The notes: generated by a model from the letters alone, not told the origin. Shown: positions 54,630-63,551, numbered from the stretch's first letter. The stretch: 64,000 bases of DNA from an uncultured Acidimicrobiaceae bacterium (GCA_903934195.1 CAIZMV010000034.1:1-64000); one strand, 5' to 3'. Numbers and translations are program-made.

Positions 54630-55745
54630 ATGGCACGTGTCCCAGTACTTGAGGACCTCGGAGATGTCGCTGGAAAGCGGGTTCTCGTCCGTACGGATTT
54701 CAACGTTCCGATGAACGGCCCGGACAACGCACGCGAAATATCAGACGATTTTCGCATTCGCGCAGCTTTGCCAACTATTGAATGGTTGACAAGCAGGGGA
54801 GCCACTGTCGTTTGTGCAAGTCATCTCGGACGCCCGAAAGGTAGCCCAGAAGCCAAGTATTCAATGGAGCCCGTTAGGCGTCGCCTTGCGGAACTTGCAC
54901 CGGGCGTTGAACTACAAGAGAATTTGCGTTTCAACACTGGCGAAGAAGGCAATTCCCCTGAGTTTGTTGCAAGCCTTGTGAAGGGTATTGACATGTATGT
55001 CAATGATGCATTTGGAGCAGCGCATCGCTCTCATGCATCAATCGTTGGGCCTCCACGCACTTTGCCGTCGGCTGCTGGACGACTACTTGAACGTGAAGTT
55101 GAGATCTTGGGTTCCCTACGTGAATCTCCGAAGCGTCCGTTTGTTGCGGTACTCGGTGGTGCAAAAGTAAGCGACAAGATTGGTGTGATTGAAGCCCTTT
55201 TGCGTGTTGTTGATTCACTAGTGATTGGTGGAGGAATGTGCTTTACATTTCTTGCTGCTAAGGGCTATCCAGTCGGTGATTCTCTATGCGAACTCGATCA
55301 GATTGCTACATGTAAGAAATTGCTTGAGAATCCAAAACCTATTTACTTGCCAGAGGACATCAACGGACTCGATGCAAGTGGACAGTTTGCTTCGTACGGA
55401 GTTCGCCTGCCTGATGGGGCTAAGGGATTAGACATTGGGCCCGGAACTGCAGGGGCGTTTACTGACGTAATCATGGATGCTCGTACGGTTTTCTGGAATG
55501 GTCCGATGGGTATGTTCGAAGATGCTCGGTTTGCGGCCGGAACTCGCACTGTTGCAGAGGCCATGGCAGCTACGAAGGCTTTCACAGTGGTTGGTGGCGG
55601 TGACAGTGCCGCTGCACTAGCAACTTTTGATCTTGATGATCAGATCGATCATGTTTCCACCGGTGGTGGAGCATCATTAGAACTTCTTGAGTTGGGCGAC
55701 TTGCCTGGCTTGGCTGCACTGAGAGGCGCCCCGAATGTCAAATAA
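54630..55745 (+). CDS. pgk: Phosphoglycerate kinase
   Basis: The product is a glycolytic kinase of 371 aa, about 20-30 residues shorter than most bacterial PGKs because some loops are trimmed. Key parts are VLVRTDFNVP near 21, SHLGRPKG near 68, ENLRFNTGE and VNDAFGAAHRSHAS. The C-domain has GGAKVSDKIGV, WNGPMGMFE and VGGGDSAAAL. The start ATG is 9 bp after gap. Its end overlaps the tpiA start by 11 bp. Confidence 0.96.
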   Translation: MARVPVLEDLGDVAGKRVLVRTDFNVPMNGPDNAREISDDFRIRAALPTIEWLTSRGATVVCASHLGRPKGSPEAKYSMEPVRRRLAELAPGVELQENLRFNTGEEGNSPEFVASLVKGIDMYVNDAFGAAHRSHASIVGPPRTLPSAAGRLLEREVEILGSLRESPKRPFVAVLGGAKVSDKIGVIEALLRVVDSLVIGGGMCFTFLAAKGYPVGDSLCELDQIATCKKLLENPKPIYLPEDINGLDASGQFASYGVRLPDGAKGLDIGPGTAGAFTDVIMDARTVFWNGPMGMFEDARFAAGTRTVAEAMAATKAFTVVGGGDSAAALATFDLDDQIDHVSTGGGASLELLELGDLPGLAALRGAPNVK

Positions 55746-56529
55746 CTCACGTAGACCGCTCATTAGCGGTAACTGGAAGATGAACCAGAATCATTACGAA
55801 GCAATCCAGTGTCTCCAGAAGTTGGCGTACTTGGTTGGCAAAGACGATTTCGCAACCGTGGACGTAAGCATTCATGCTCCGTTTACTGATATCCGAAGTG
55901 TCCAGACTTTGATAGACGCCGACGACTTGAAGTTCTTACTGGGGGCTCAACATTGTTATTTCGAGGACAAGGGAGCTTTTACGGGCGAAGTTGCTCCTGC
56001 CTTCCTCGCAAAGCTTGGGGTGAAGTATGTGATATGTGGTCACAGCGAGCGTCGGGAATTGTTTGCTGAAACCGATGAGCTTGTGCAGAAGAAAGTTTCA
56101 GCAATTCTTGCGAACAAGATGATTCCGATTCTGTGTGTAGGTGAAACTTTGGCAGAACGAGAAGCGAAAGAGACTCTTACAAAGGTTCTTGGCCAGTTAC
56201 GGGCAGGTCTTGCAAAGGTAACTCCGGAACAAGCTGCAACACTCGTCGTTGCGTACGAACCTATTTGGGCTATTGGTACAGGCAAGACTGCGACAACTGC
56301 CGACGCGCAAGAAGTGTGTCATGCCATTCGCCAGGAAATTGTTGTGTTGTTTGGTGCAGAGACTGCTGCTGCTATTCGTATTCAGTACGGCGGCTCAGTA
56401 AAGGCGGCTAACATCGCAGAGTTAATGAGGCAGACCGATATCGATGGTGCATTAGTGGGCGGTGCAAGCCTTGACCCTGATGAGTTCGCACGCATTGTTC
56501 AATACCGTCTGCACGAAGAGGCACAATGA
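55735..56529 (+). CDS. tpiA: Triose-phosphate isomerase
   Basis: This TIM-barrel isomerase of 264 aa has NWKMNQ near 16 with the substrate Lys. The catalytic His is in VICGHSERREL (near 100-105), and the catalytic Glu in AYEPIWAIGTGKTA (near 177). YGGSVKAANI and DGALVGGASL bind phosphate. The start lies within the pgk end, and its stop overlaps the ABC permease start (ATGA at 56526). Hence the peptide importer is transcribed and translated behind glycolytic genes. Confidence 0.97.
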   Translation: MSNNSRRPLISGNWKMNQNHYEAIQCLQKLAYLVGKDDFATVDVSIHAPFTDIRSVQTLIDADDLKFLLGAQHCYFEDKGAFTGEVAPAFLAKLGVKYVICGHSERRELFAETDELVQKKVSAILANKMIPILCVGETLAEREAKETLTKVLGQLRAGLAKVTPEQAATLVVAYEPIWAIGTGKTATTADAQEVCHAIRQEIVVLFGAETAAAIRIQYGGSVKAANIAELMRQTDIDGALVGGASLDPDEFARIVQYRLHEEAQ

Positions 56530-57524
56530 CCTCAACAATCGATTCTGTTCGTGAAGATGGCGTATCGCCGACTTCTACAGAGTCGATCGTAGGTAAATCA
56601 CCGCGTGAACTTGCGTGGGCAAGAATGTCACGAGACAAAGTGTCGTTGTTCGCTCTTGGCATAATCATCACGTATCTCTTGGTTGCCGCTCTTGCCCCTG
56701 TTATTTGCGCGGTCTTAGGAATCAGCCCGTACGCACTTGATGGAGATGCCCTCAATGACTATGGCTTACCAAAAGGTGCCTTCGGTGGAATTTCAACGGA
56801 GCACTGGCTCGGTGTGGAACCAGGAACAGGCCGTGACATTTTCGCGAGGCTTATTTACGGAGCACGTGCATCACTGATGGTAGGAATTCTCGCCACTCTG
56901 TTGACTACCACGATTGGTCTTGTCATCGGCGTGGTGGCTGGTTACAAGCGAGGTTGGGTCGATTCCATCATCGGCAGATTCATGGATGTCACGCTCGCTT
57001 TTCCATCGTTCTTGTTGATCATTGCTCTCACGAGGCCCTTTACCCAGCGTTTGGAGTCACTAGGAGTTCCCGAGGGTAACCCAGCGCGAATGACGTACAT
57101 CATTTTGGTGCTCGGAACATTTGGTTGGGTGTACGTAGCTCGCGTTGTGCGTGGACAAACCCTGTCACTTCGTGAACGTGAGTTTGTAGAGGCAGCTAAA
57201 GCTAGTGGTGCGACAAACCGACACATCATCTTCAAGCAACTATTGCCGAATCTTTGGGCACCAGTCATCGTGATTGTGTCACTGAGCCTTCCTGGTTATG
57301 TAGCCACAGAGTCGACCTTGTCATTCCTTGGCCTTGGACTCATGCAACCTGCTGCATCGTGGGGAGTCATGTTGGGGGACTCTGTTCGTTACTACAGGGC
57401 TGATCCCACCTATCTTTTTATTCCGGGCATCGCGTTAGTGCTGCTGGTAATGGCTTTTAATCTCGTCGGCGATGCTGTTAGGGATGCCTTAGACCCGAAG
57501 GCGGATCGACAGAATCTCCTGTAA
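56526..57524 (+). CDS. Peptide ABC transporter permease, DppC/OppC-type
   Basis: This inner-membrane permease of 332 aa has about six helices. A long N-terminal cytoplasmic arm (first ~35 residues) leads into LFALGIIITYLLVAAL, and LGVEPGTGRDIFARLIYGAR is typical of OppC. The EAA loop is EAAKASGATNRHIIFKQLLPN, which contacts the ATPases; for reading length it spans residues ~220-240. It overlaps tpiA by 4 bp. Its permease partner and ATPases lie downstream, with the binding-protein gene between. Confidence 0.92.
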   Translation: MTSTIDSVREDGVSPTSTESIVGKSPRELAWARMSRDKVSLFALGIIITYLLVAALAPVICAVLGISPYALDGDALNDYGLPKGAFGGISTEHWLGVEPGTGRDIFARLIYGARASLMVGILATLLTTTIGLVIGVVAGYKRGWVDSIIGRFMDVTLAFPSFLLIIALTRPFTQRLESLGVPEGNPARMTYIILVLGTFGWVYVARVVRGQTLSLREREFVEAAKASGATNRHIIFKQLLPNLWAPVIVIVSLSLPGYVATESTLSFLGLGLMQPAASWGVMLGDSVRYYRADPTYLFIPGIALVLLVMAFNLVGDAVRDALDPKADRQNLL

Positions 57525-57603
57525 AAGCACGTGACTTTCCCTTGGGAATCAAGTTCATTCTTGAGTGTTCAGCCGCCGTTTGCTTTGGGGGTAGTGTTTT
57601 ACA

Positions 57604-57621
57604 TCTTGTTAAGACACAAGA
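57604..57621. promoter_or_regulatory. Short inverted repeat upstream of the binding-protein gene
   Basis: TCTTGT and ACAAGA flank six bases just before the GGGGAG Shine-Dalgarno of the SBP gene. The 115-bp gap between permease and SBP genes could hold a separate SBP promoter. No convincing -35/-10 pair was seen. Confidence 0.25.
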
Positions 57622-57639
57622 CATGAAGGGGAGAAAATC

Positions 57640-59358
57640 ATGAAACAGCGTCGTATTATCGCCGCAGTCGGTTTCGCTCTTGTTGCTTCAGTGGTCGCCG
57701 CAGCATGCGGTGGTAGCAGTGGTAGCGGAAGCGAAGGCGGCACGCCAACAAAGGGTGGAACTATCCACATTTTGTCAAGTGGTGAGCAGATTGCACACCT
57801 TGACCCGCAACGTAACTACACAGGCGATGATCTCGCTTTTGCAGGTTCAACGATGCATCGCACACTCACTTCGTATGCGTACGCAGCCGGTGATGATGGT
57901 TCTGGCATAGTTCCAGACCTTGCTACCGACCTTGGTACACATAATGAAGACGGAACAGTGTGGTCATTCACATTGCGTGATGGTGGAACCTTTGAAGATG
58001 GTTCTGAGATCACTTGTGCAGACGTGGCATATGGTGTGTCGCGTACCTGGGCCACAGACGTAATTACTGACGGACCTACATACGCATCGTCATATATTGA
58101 TGCCGGTGATTACCCAGGCCCATACAAAGCAACTGCTGATCAGCAAGCTGCTTACGACAAAGCCGTTTCATGTGATGGAAAGACAATTACTTTCAATTTG
58201 AAAGTCCCTGTCGCAGACTTTAACTACACCACAACTTTGCTTTCCTTTAGCCCAGTGCCAAAAGCAGCTGATACTGGTGAGAAGTACGACATGAAGCCTG
58301 TGTCATCTGGACCATACAAGATTGAGTCCTACACAATTGGTAAGTCTTTGGTTCTTGTTCGCAATGAAAATTGGAGCAAAGACTCAGACCCAGTGCGCAG
58401 TGCAAACCCAGATTCGTTTGTGTATGAATTCGGACTTGATGAAGCAGTCTTGGATGAGCGCATGATTAAGGATGCGGGCGATGATCAGTTCGCAGTTTCT
58501 GCTGGAATTCAGCCAGAGAACTTGCAAACAATCTTCGAAGACGATGCTTTCAAAGATCGCCGCGTTGACTATTACGATCCGTTCGTTACGTACACCAACT
58601 TGAACGTGAAGAACTTGTCTTGTGTCGAAATTCGTAAGGCCATTTATTTGGCTCTTGACCGAGACGCACTTCGTAAGGCCGGTGGCGGACCGTACACAGG
58701 TGACTTCGCAGACGGTTACATCAAGCCAGCACTTGCGCTTGACTATAAGAAGTCAACATTGCCAGATGGCCTAAATGCTGATGGAACTGCAAACGTTGAA
58801 GCTGCTCAAGCAGCTATGACAGCAGCAGAGACAGCATGTCCTGCAGTTGCAGCGCGCGCGAGAGATGGTCTGTCTTTCTACCGTCCAGCAACCCCAGTAT
58901 GGGACAAGGCAGTAGCTATCTGGATTGACTCACTTGGAAAAGTGGGAATCAAGTTGAAGGATGAGCCAGTAGAACCAAGTGTGTACTGGCCGACCGTTAT
59001 GAACCCAGAAACTGACTACGACATTGCTCGTGGTGGCTGGGCTCCTGACTGGGCAAATGCTTCAACAGTTATTCCAGAACTCTTCTCAACAGCTGGTGGC
59101 TTCAACCTCACCCGTAACGCTGATGATCCTGACTATGCAGAATTCCAAGAAAAAGTGGATCTTGCTAAGAAGGAACTCGATCGCACGAAACAAGGTGTCA
59201 TGTGGCAAGAGCTGAACCAGTATGTTGTTGATCGTTTGTGGGCGCTTCCTGGCACCTTTACAAAGGCTCAGAGCATTTGGGGTTCAAAGGTGGGCAATGC
59301 CTACCAATGGTCACCATTTGGGGCTTACAACTACGGAGATCTCTACGTTAAGTCGTAG
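57640..59358 (+). CDS. Peptide/solute-binding lipoprotein of ABC importer (SBP family 5)
   Basis: This extracytoplasmic binding protein of 572 aa has a signal peptide ending in lipobox VAAAC, with Cys23 as the lipidated residue. A Gly/Ser linker (GGSSGSGSEGG) follows. The family-5 fold is shown by GGTIHILSSGEQIAHLDPQ, FTLRDGGTFEDGSEITCADV and MKPVSSGPYKIESY, and a late VMWQELNQYVVDRLWALPG. The ligand is not readable; peptides are the usual cargo, but sugars or nickel are possible. GGGGAG lies 6-11 bases before the ATG. A strong hairpin follows the gene. Confidence 0.92.
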   Translation: MKQRRIIAAVGFALVASVVAAACGGSSGSGSEGGTPTKGGTIHILSSGEQIAHLDPQRNYTGDDLAFAGSTMHRTLTSYAYAAGDDGSGIVPDLATDLGTHNEDGTVWSFTLRDGGTFEDGSEITCADVAYGVSRTWATDVITDGPTYASSYIDAGDYPGPYKATADQQAAYDKAVSCDGKTITFNLKVPVADFNYTTTLLSFSPVPKAADTGEKYDMKPVSSGPYKIESYTIGKSLVLVRNENWSKDSDPVRSANPDSFVYEFGLDEAVLDERMIKDAGDDQFAVSAGIQPENLQTIFEDDAFKDRRVDYYDPFVTYTNLNVKNLSCVEIRKAIYLALDRDALRKAGGGPYTGDFADGYIKPALALDYKKSTLPDGLNADGTANVEAAQAAMTAAETACPAVAARARDGLSFYRPATPVWDKAVAIWIDSLGKVGIKLKDEPVEPSVYWPTVMNPETDYDIARGGWAPDWANASTVIPELFSTAGGFNLTRNADDPDYAEFQEKVDLAKKELDRTKQGVMWQELNQYVVDRLWALPGTFTKAQSIWGSKVGNAYQWSPFGAYNYGDLYVKS

Positions 59359-59372
59359 GTAATTCACCTGGT

Positions 59373-59406
59373 AAAGGGGGTATCGGCTTTGGTCGGTGCC
59401 CCCTTT
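59373..59406 (+). terminator. Intra-operon stem-loop after the binding-protein gene
   Basis: The arms 59373-59387 and 59392-59406 form a 15-bp stem: AAAGGGGG with CCCCCTTT outside, then seven more pairs including three G-T. The loop is 4 bases, TTTG. It starts 15 bp after the SBP stop and lies 41 bp before the permease start. A weak T-run (TTT) follows, so it probably acts as a partial terminator or 3'-end stabiliser. Confidence 0.75.
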
Positions 59407-59447
59407 GCTGTTGGTGTGTAGTTGAGAATTAGGGTGAAAGGGGTCTT

Positions 59448-60437
59448 ATGTTCTTGTTTATAGTGCGGCGTGTCTTTTTCGCCGTCGTTCTTCTTTTAGC
59501 AGTCTCGTTCTTTACGTACATGCTCTTTGCCATGTTGCCATCAGACCCAGCAGCACTGACGTGTGGAAAGAACTGCAAACCAGATGTGATTGCAGCAAAC
59601 AGAATCCGGTTGGGCTATGACAAATCGCTGATGGAGCAATACTGGTTGTTCCTAAAGGGGATCTTTGCCGGGCGTGACTACGGAACCGGCGCAGCAGCGT
59701 TCAGTTGTGGTGCACCTTCTTTGGGTTATTCATTCGGACAACATGAGTGTGTTACTACTCTTATTGCACAAACCTTTCCCGTCACCGCGTATCTGTCTAT
59801 CGGTGCGTTCATTTTGTGGATGTTTATCGGCATCAGTACTGGCGCCATCGCTGCCTTGAATAAGGGCAAATGGCAAGATCGTGCAGCATCAATCTTCACT
59901 TCAATCGGTGTCAGTCTTCCCACGTTCTACATCGGTCTATTGGTTCTCTTTTCCGTAGTGATCTGGTTGCGTATTCTTCCTTTTCCTTCGTATGAGTCAC
60001 CTTTCGATAATTTCCCGGTCTTCCTGCGAACGATGATTCTTCCGTGGCTGGTTCTTGCTGTGTTGTCTGCTGCTAGCTACACGAGGCTTACGCGCAACGG
60101 AATGTTGGAAGCAATGAATGAGGATTTCGTTCGCTTGGGTGTGGCGAAAGGTTTAACAAGGCGAATCATTCTTCGCCGCTACGTGATGCGTCAGGCTCTT
60201 GTGCCCATCGTGACAATTGCTGGCCTTGACTTTGCTGGGTTGCTTGGTGGAGCAATCATTACGGAAAGCGTGTTTTCGCTTCCCGGGATGGGAAAGATGA
60301 GTATTCGTGCAGTGGTGGAATCTGACCTGCCAGTTCTGGTGGGCACCACTATGGTTGCGGCAGTTTTCATTGTGTTGGCAAATGTTCTCGTTGACATTGC
60401 ATACGGCTATCTAGATCCACGTGTGCGGGTTAAATAG
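59448..60437 (+). CDS. Peptide ABC transporter permease, DppB/OppB-type
   Basis: This permease of 329 aa has about six helices. The opening FLFIVRRVFFAVVLLLAVSFFTYMLF gives helix 1. A large periplasmic loop holds GLSFGxxxx-like text (here GYSFGQHEC), and the EAA-like segment is VRLGVAKGLTRRIILRRYVMRQ (about residues 226-247). AAAGGGG precedes the ATG at 59448. The next gene begins 2 bp after its stop. Confidence 0.92.
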   Translation: MFLFIVRRVFFAVVLLLAVSFFTYMLFAMLPSDPAALTCGKNCKPDVIAANRIRLGYDKSLMEQYWLFLKGIFAGRDYGTGAAAFSCGAPSLGYSFGQHECVTTLIAQTFPVTAYLSIGAFILWMFIGISTGAIAALNKGKWQDRAASIFTSIGVSLPTFYIGLLVLFSVVIWLRILPFPSYESPFDNFPVFLRTMILPWLVLAVLSAASYTRLTRNGMLEAMNEDFVRLGVAKGLTRRIILRRYVMRQALVPIVTIAGLDFAGLLGGAIITESVFSLPGMGKMSIRAVVESDLPVLVGTTMVAAVFIVLANVLVDIAYGYLDPRVRVK

Positions 60438-60439
60438 AC

Positions 60440-61456
60440 ATGTCAAACGAAGTAGTGCTATCTGTAAAGAACCTTTCAGTTGTATTCCACACTCCTGATG
60501 GAGACGTAGCAGCAGTAAGCAATGTTTCTTTTGATCTTCACAGTGGTGAGACTCTTGGCATTGTCGGAGAAAGTGGCTCTGGAAAATCAGTAACGGCCTC
60601 GTCAATCATGAGGTTAAACAACTCGATAACGGCCACAACGACTGGATCGATCCTTATCTCCGGTGTGGACATCTTGACTGCAGACGAGAGTGAAGTGCGC
60701 CGAATACGCGGCAGTGAAGTTGCGATGATTTTCCAAGATCCACTGTCCGCTCTGAATCCGTACTACACAGTGGGCAAGCAAATCGCTGAGGCGTATCTTG
60801 TGCATCATCCTCAAGTGTCAAAAACTGACGCACGAGCAGTCACTCTTGAGATGTTGAAGAAGGTGGGGATTCCAAATCCTGAAAAGCGAATTGACGAATT
60901 TCCACATCAGTTCTCTGGAGGCATGAGGCAACGGATTGTTATTGCTATAGCGCTTATCAATAATCCAAAGGTGCTGATTGCAGATGAACCGACGACCGCG
61001 CTTGACGTAACAGTACAAGCGCAGATTCTTGATCTGATGAAGGATTTGCAGGCCGAGTTCAACATGGCGATTGTTTTGATTACCCATGACTTAGGGGTCA
61101 TCGCTGAAGCAGCAAAAGAAGTTCTTGTTATGTACGGCGGCAGAGTTGTTGAACAATCAACCGTTGATGCATTGTTTTCTGAGCCAACACACCCGTATGC
61201 ATGGGGCTTGCTAGGGGCTGTTAATAGTCTGAGCAGTAGCGGGCGTGGCGCGCTTGCCACCATTGCTGGTTCGCCGCCATCTCTCATCGCGTTGCCGAGG
61301 GGTTGCTCTTTTAATCCACGTTGCACGTTCGCGTCAGAAATTTGTAGAAGTGAAGTCCCCGTGCTTCGAACGGTTGGCACCCAGGGATCTGTGGCTGCAT
61401 GTCATCTTCCGGATAACGAAATTTTGACAATTGGTCGCGAGGTGGCGTCTCGATGA
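60440..61456 (+). CDS. Peptide ABC transporter ATPase, DppD/OppD-type
   Basis: This ATP-binding subunit of 338 aa has Walker A GESGSGKS at 43-50, signature FSGGMRQR near 158 and Walker B VLIADEPTTALD near 178. The switch His is in ITHDLGV near 215. The C-terminal oligopeptide-type extension with RGCSFNPRCTFASEIC is characteristic of the peptide subfamily. It overlaps the next ATPase by 4 bp (ATGA at 61453). Confidence 0.94.
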   Translation: MSNEVVLSVKNLSVVFHTPDGDVAAVSNVSFDLHSGETLGIVGESGSGKSVTASSIMRLNNSITATTTGSILISGVDILTADESEVRRIRGSEVAMIFQDPLSALNPYYTVGKQIAEAYLVHHPQVSKTDARAVTLEMLKKVGIPNPEKRIDEFPHQFSGGMRQRIVIAIALINNPKVLIADEPTTALDVTVQAQILDLMKDLQAEFNMAIVLITHDLGVIAEAAKEVLVMYGGRVVEQSTVDALFSEPTHPYAWGLLGAVNSLSSSGRGALATIAGSPPSLIALPRGCSFNPRCTFASEICRSEVPVLRTVGTQGSVAACHLPDNEILTIGREVASR

Positions 61457-62454
61457 GCACCGACATTGCACTTCAAGCCATTGACTTGGTAAAGCACTTC
61501 GCAACTGGTTCTACTGGCATTCTTGGGCGCGCAACAAACATTGTGCAAGCTGTTGATGGCGTGTCATTCTCGTTGCCAAAAGGGAAAACCCTGGGGATCG
61601 TAGGGGAGTCTGGTTGTGGTAAATCTACACTTGCTCGTTTAGTGACTCGACTCATTGAACCTTCTTCTGGTTCTGTGGTACTCGATGGTGTTGACATCAC
61701 AAAACTTTCTGGAAAAGCACTTCGAGAAATGCGCAGAAAACTGCAGATCATTTTCCAAGACCCGTATTCATCATTGAATCCGAGGCACTCCATTGGTCAA
61801 ATTATTGGTGACCCGATGCGCATTCAAGGAATTGTGTCCCGAACCAATGAAAAAGCCGAAGTGCAAGATTTGATGCAACGAGTCGGCTTAAACCCAGAGC
61901 ATTACAACCGCTATCCACATGAGTTCTCTGGCGGTCAGAGACAACGAATCGGAATCGCTCGTGCGTTGTCGCTACAACCGTCAGTGATAGTGGCCGACGA
62001 ACCGGTATCTGCACTTGATGTTTCCATTCAGGCACAGATTCTGAATCTTCTTGAGAATCTTCAAAAGGATCTTGGTTTGTCTTTTGTTTTTATTGCTCAC
62101 GATCTTTCAGTGGTGCGTCATATTGCCGATCAGGTTGCGGTGATGTACCTGGGCAGGATTGTTGAAGTCGGAGACGCAGCGACTGTGTACAGCAACCCTG
62201 CGCATCCGTACACGAAGGCACTGCTGTCGGCTGTGCCTGTGGCGAACCCTTCAATGCGTGGTTCAGGCAAGCGCATTCGCCTTGTGGGCGATGTGCCGTC
62301 TCCTATTGACCCTCCATCGGGATGCCGATTCCGCACTCGCTGCTGGAAGGCGACAAATCTCTGTTCGTCTGTTGAGCCCCCTCTGCAGGCTGATGGGGCC
62401 GGGAGAGTGGTGGCATGCCATTTCCCTGAAGAGACCCCAGTATCCGTGGGGTAG
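61453..62454 (+). CDS. Peptide ABC transporter ATPase, DppF/OppF-type
   Basis: This second ATPase of the heterodimer has 333 aa. It has Walker A GESGCGKS at 51-58, signature FSGGQRQR near 158, Walker B VIVADEPVSALD near 178, and the C-terminal SGCRFRTRCWKATNLC extension. An N-terminal spacer with ATGSTGILGR is typical of OppF. The gene ends the transporter unit; secG begins about 30 bp later, so it may share the transcript. Confidence 0.94.
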   Translation: MSTDIALQAIDLVKHFATGSTGILGRATNIVQAVDGVSFSLPKGKTLGIVGESGCGKSTLARLVTRLIEPSSGSVVLDGVDITKLSGKALREMRRKLQIIFQDPYSSLNPRHSIGQIIGDPMRIQGIVSRTNEKAEVQDLMQRVGLNPEHYNRYPHEFSGGQRQRIGIARALSLQPSVIVADEPVSALDVSIQAQILNLLENLQKDLGLSFVFIAHDLSVVRHIADQVAVMYLGRIVEVGDAATVYSNPAHPYTKALLSAVPVANPSMRGSGKRIRLVGDVPSPIDPPSGCRFRTRCWKATNLCSSVEPPLQADGAGRVVACHFPEETPVSVG

Positions 62455-62485
62455 AGCCCCAGATAGGGCGATAGGATTTCTCTTC

Positions 62486-62722
62486 GTGCGATCCATTGTT
62501 ATGTACATCACCCTCGTCTTGAACGTGGTTTCTATGTTGTCCCTCATTGTGGGCGTTTTGCTCCACAGTGGACAAGGTGGAGGGCTCTCAGACATGTTTG
62601 GTGGAGCCAGTGGAGCTGCGCTCGGTTCTGCAGCTGCTGAGCGCAACCTCAACCGCATCACAACGGTCTTTGCGACAATCTGGCTCTTCACAGTCATTGC
62701 GCTTTCTTTCTTGCTGAATTAG
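62486..62722 (+). CDS. secG: Preprotein translocase subunit SecG
   Basis: SecG is an accessory subunit of the SecYEG channel, 78 aa with two helices: YITLVLNVVSMLSLIVGVLLH, and ITTVFATIWLFTVIALSFLL. The conserved cytoplasmic loop GQGGGLSDMFGG lies between them. The GTG at 62486 with TAGGA about 9 bases upstream is chosen; an ATG at 62501 would give 73 aa. In many actinobacteria secG follows tpiA directly; here the peptide ABC genes separate them. Confidence 0.9.
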   Translation: MRSIVMYITLVLNVVSMLSLIVGVLLHSGQGGGLSDMFGGASGAALGSAAAERNLNRITTVFATIWLFTVIALSFLLN

Positions 62723-62764
62723 CTCGTCCGATTCTTAGATCAAACTAGGTATCCTGACACCCAC

Positions 62765-62851
62765 GTCGAAGTGGCGAAATAGGCAGACGCACCGGCTTAA
62801 GGGGCCGGCGCCCGCAAGGGCGTGGGGGTTCAAGTCCCCCCTTCGACACCA
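62765..62851 (+). tRNA. tRNA-Leu (anticodon AAG)
   Basis: The acceptor stem GTCGAAG/CTTCGAC and D arm GCG/CGC pair perfectly. The anticodon stem CCGGC/GCCGG encloses the loop TTAAGGG, so the anticodon is AAG (62799-62801). A long variable arm with GCCC/GGGC and T arm GGGGG/CCCCC with TTCAAGT confirm class II. CCA is encoded at 62849-62851. Bacteria normally use GAG for these codons; A34 would need TadA conversion to inosine to read CUC as well. Confidence 0.93.
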
Positions 62852-62856
62852 AATTA

Positions 62857-62882
62857 AAAAGCGGCGCTTCGGCGCCGCTTTT
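62857..62882. terminator. Strong bidirectional Rho-independent terminator
   Basis: An 11-bp stem of AAAA plus GCGGCGC and its complement GCGCCGC plus TTTT is closed by a TTCG tetraloop (62868-62871). TTTTCTTTT follows on the plus strand, and AAAAATTAA-type flanks give a T-run on the minus strand. It ends transcription of tRNA-Leu and of the convergent deacetylase gene. Confidence 0.93.
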
Positions 62883-62890
62883 CTTTTGTC

Positions 62891-63541
62891 CTATTTGAGA
62901 TAGTCAGACAGGCGGGCGACCGTGAGCCCTTGAGCCTTGAGTCGCTTCTCTAGTTGTCTGATGCTTTGTGCAAGAGACCCGACGTAATGGGCAATCACGA
63001 TATTTCCCCGGTGAATCTTTCCGTCCCATGTGGTGATGGTGCGGCCATTGAGGCTCACCGTCCAGAGAACCACATGAGAGATGCCACATGCTGCAGCGGC
63101 TTGAAGAGTTCGCTTGTCCCATGAACCATATGGCGGTCTGAAATACCCAGTTGTAGAACCGAATTTCTCTTTGATTCTCCGTTCACCCTCACAGATCTCT
63201 TTCTTCTGTTTCTCGAACGAAAGCCCCTTCAGTGCGATGTGGCGCGCAGTATGTGTGGCGATGTCATTGCGTGATCCCAAACCTGAAAACCAAGTTGCGA
63301 ACGTGCCAACTTTTGTCGGCAATATGAAACTGGTGACTGGCCATTGCAGACGTTCCAGTTCTGCGGCTGCATCTGCAGGTTTGTCTGCGCCGTCATCGAT
63401 TGTTAAGAAGACAACCTTGTCTGTTGTGTCGATCTTGTACAGCACTTTGGCCTGTGGTAATTCTGTTGCCGAAATCGATTGAGAACTCACTGAGATTACG
63501 GAACCGAGAGCGATTGAAGCTATGAAAACTCGACGAATCAT
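62891..63541 (-). CDS. Exported polysaccharide deacetylase (NodB domain)
   Basis: This is a carbohydrate esterase family 4 protein of 216 aa from the ATG at 63541. A signal peptide occupies about residues 1-26 (FIASIALGSVISVSSQSISA). NodB motifs are TIDDG (Asp49, Asp50), HTARH (His97, His101) for metal binding, RPPYG at 135-139 and a late VIAHYVG. The first motif reads TIDDG instead of TFDDG. It likely deacetylates peptidoglycan or another envelope glycan. A GTG at 63550 is an alternative start. It shares a terminator with tRNA-Leu. Confidence 0.9.
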   Translation of the reverse strand: MIRRVFIASIALGSVISVSSQSISATELPQAKVLYKIDTTDKVVFLTIDDGADKPADAAAELERLQWPVTSFILPTKVGTFATWFSGLGSRNDIATHTARHIALKGLSFEKQKKEICEGERRIKEKFGSTTGYFRPPYGSWDKRTLQAAAACGISHVVLWTVSLNGRTITTWDGKIHRGNIVIAHYVGSLAQSIRQLEKRLKAQGLTVARLSDYLK

Positions 63542-63551
63542 GAAAGACACT

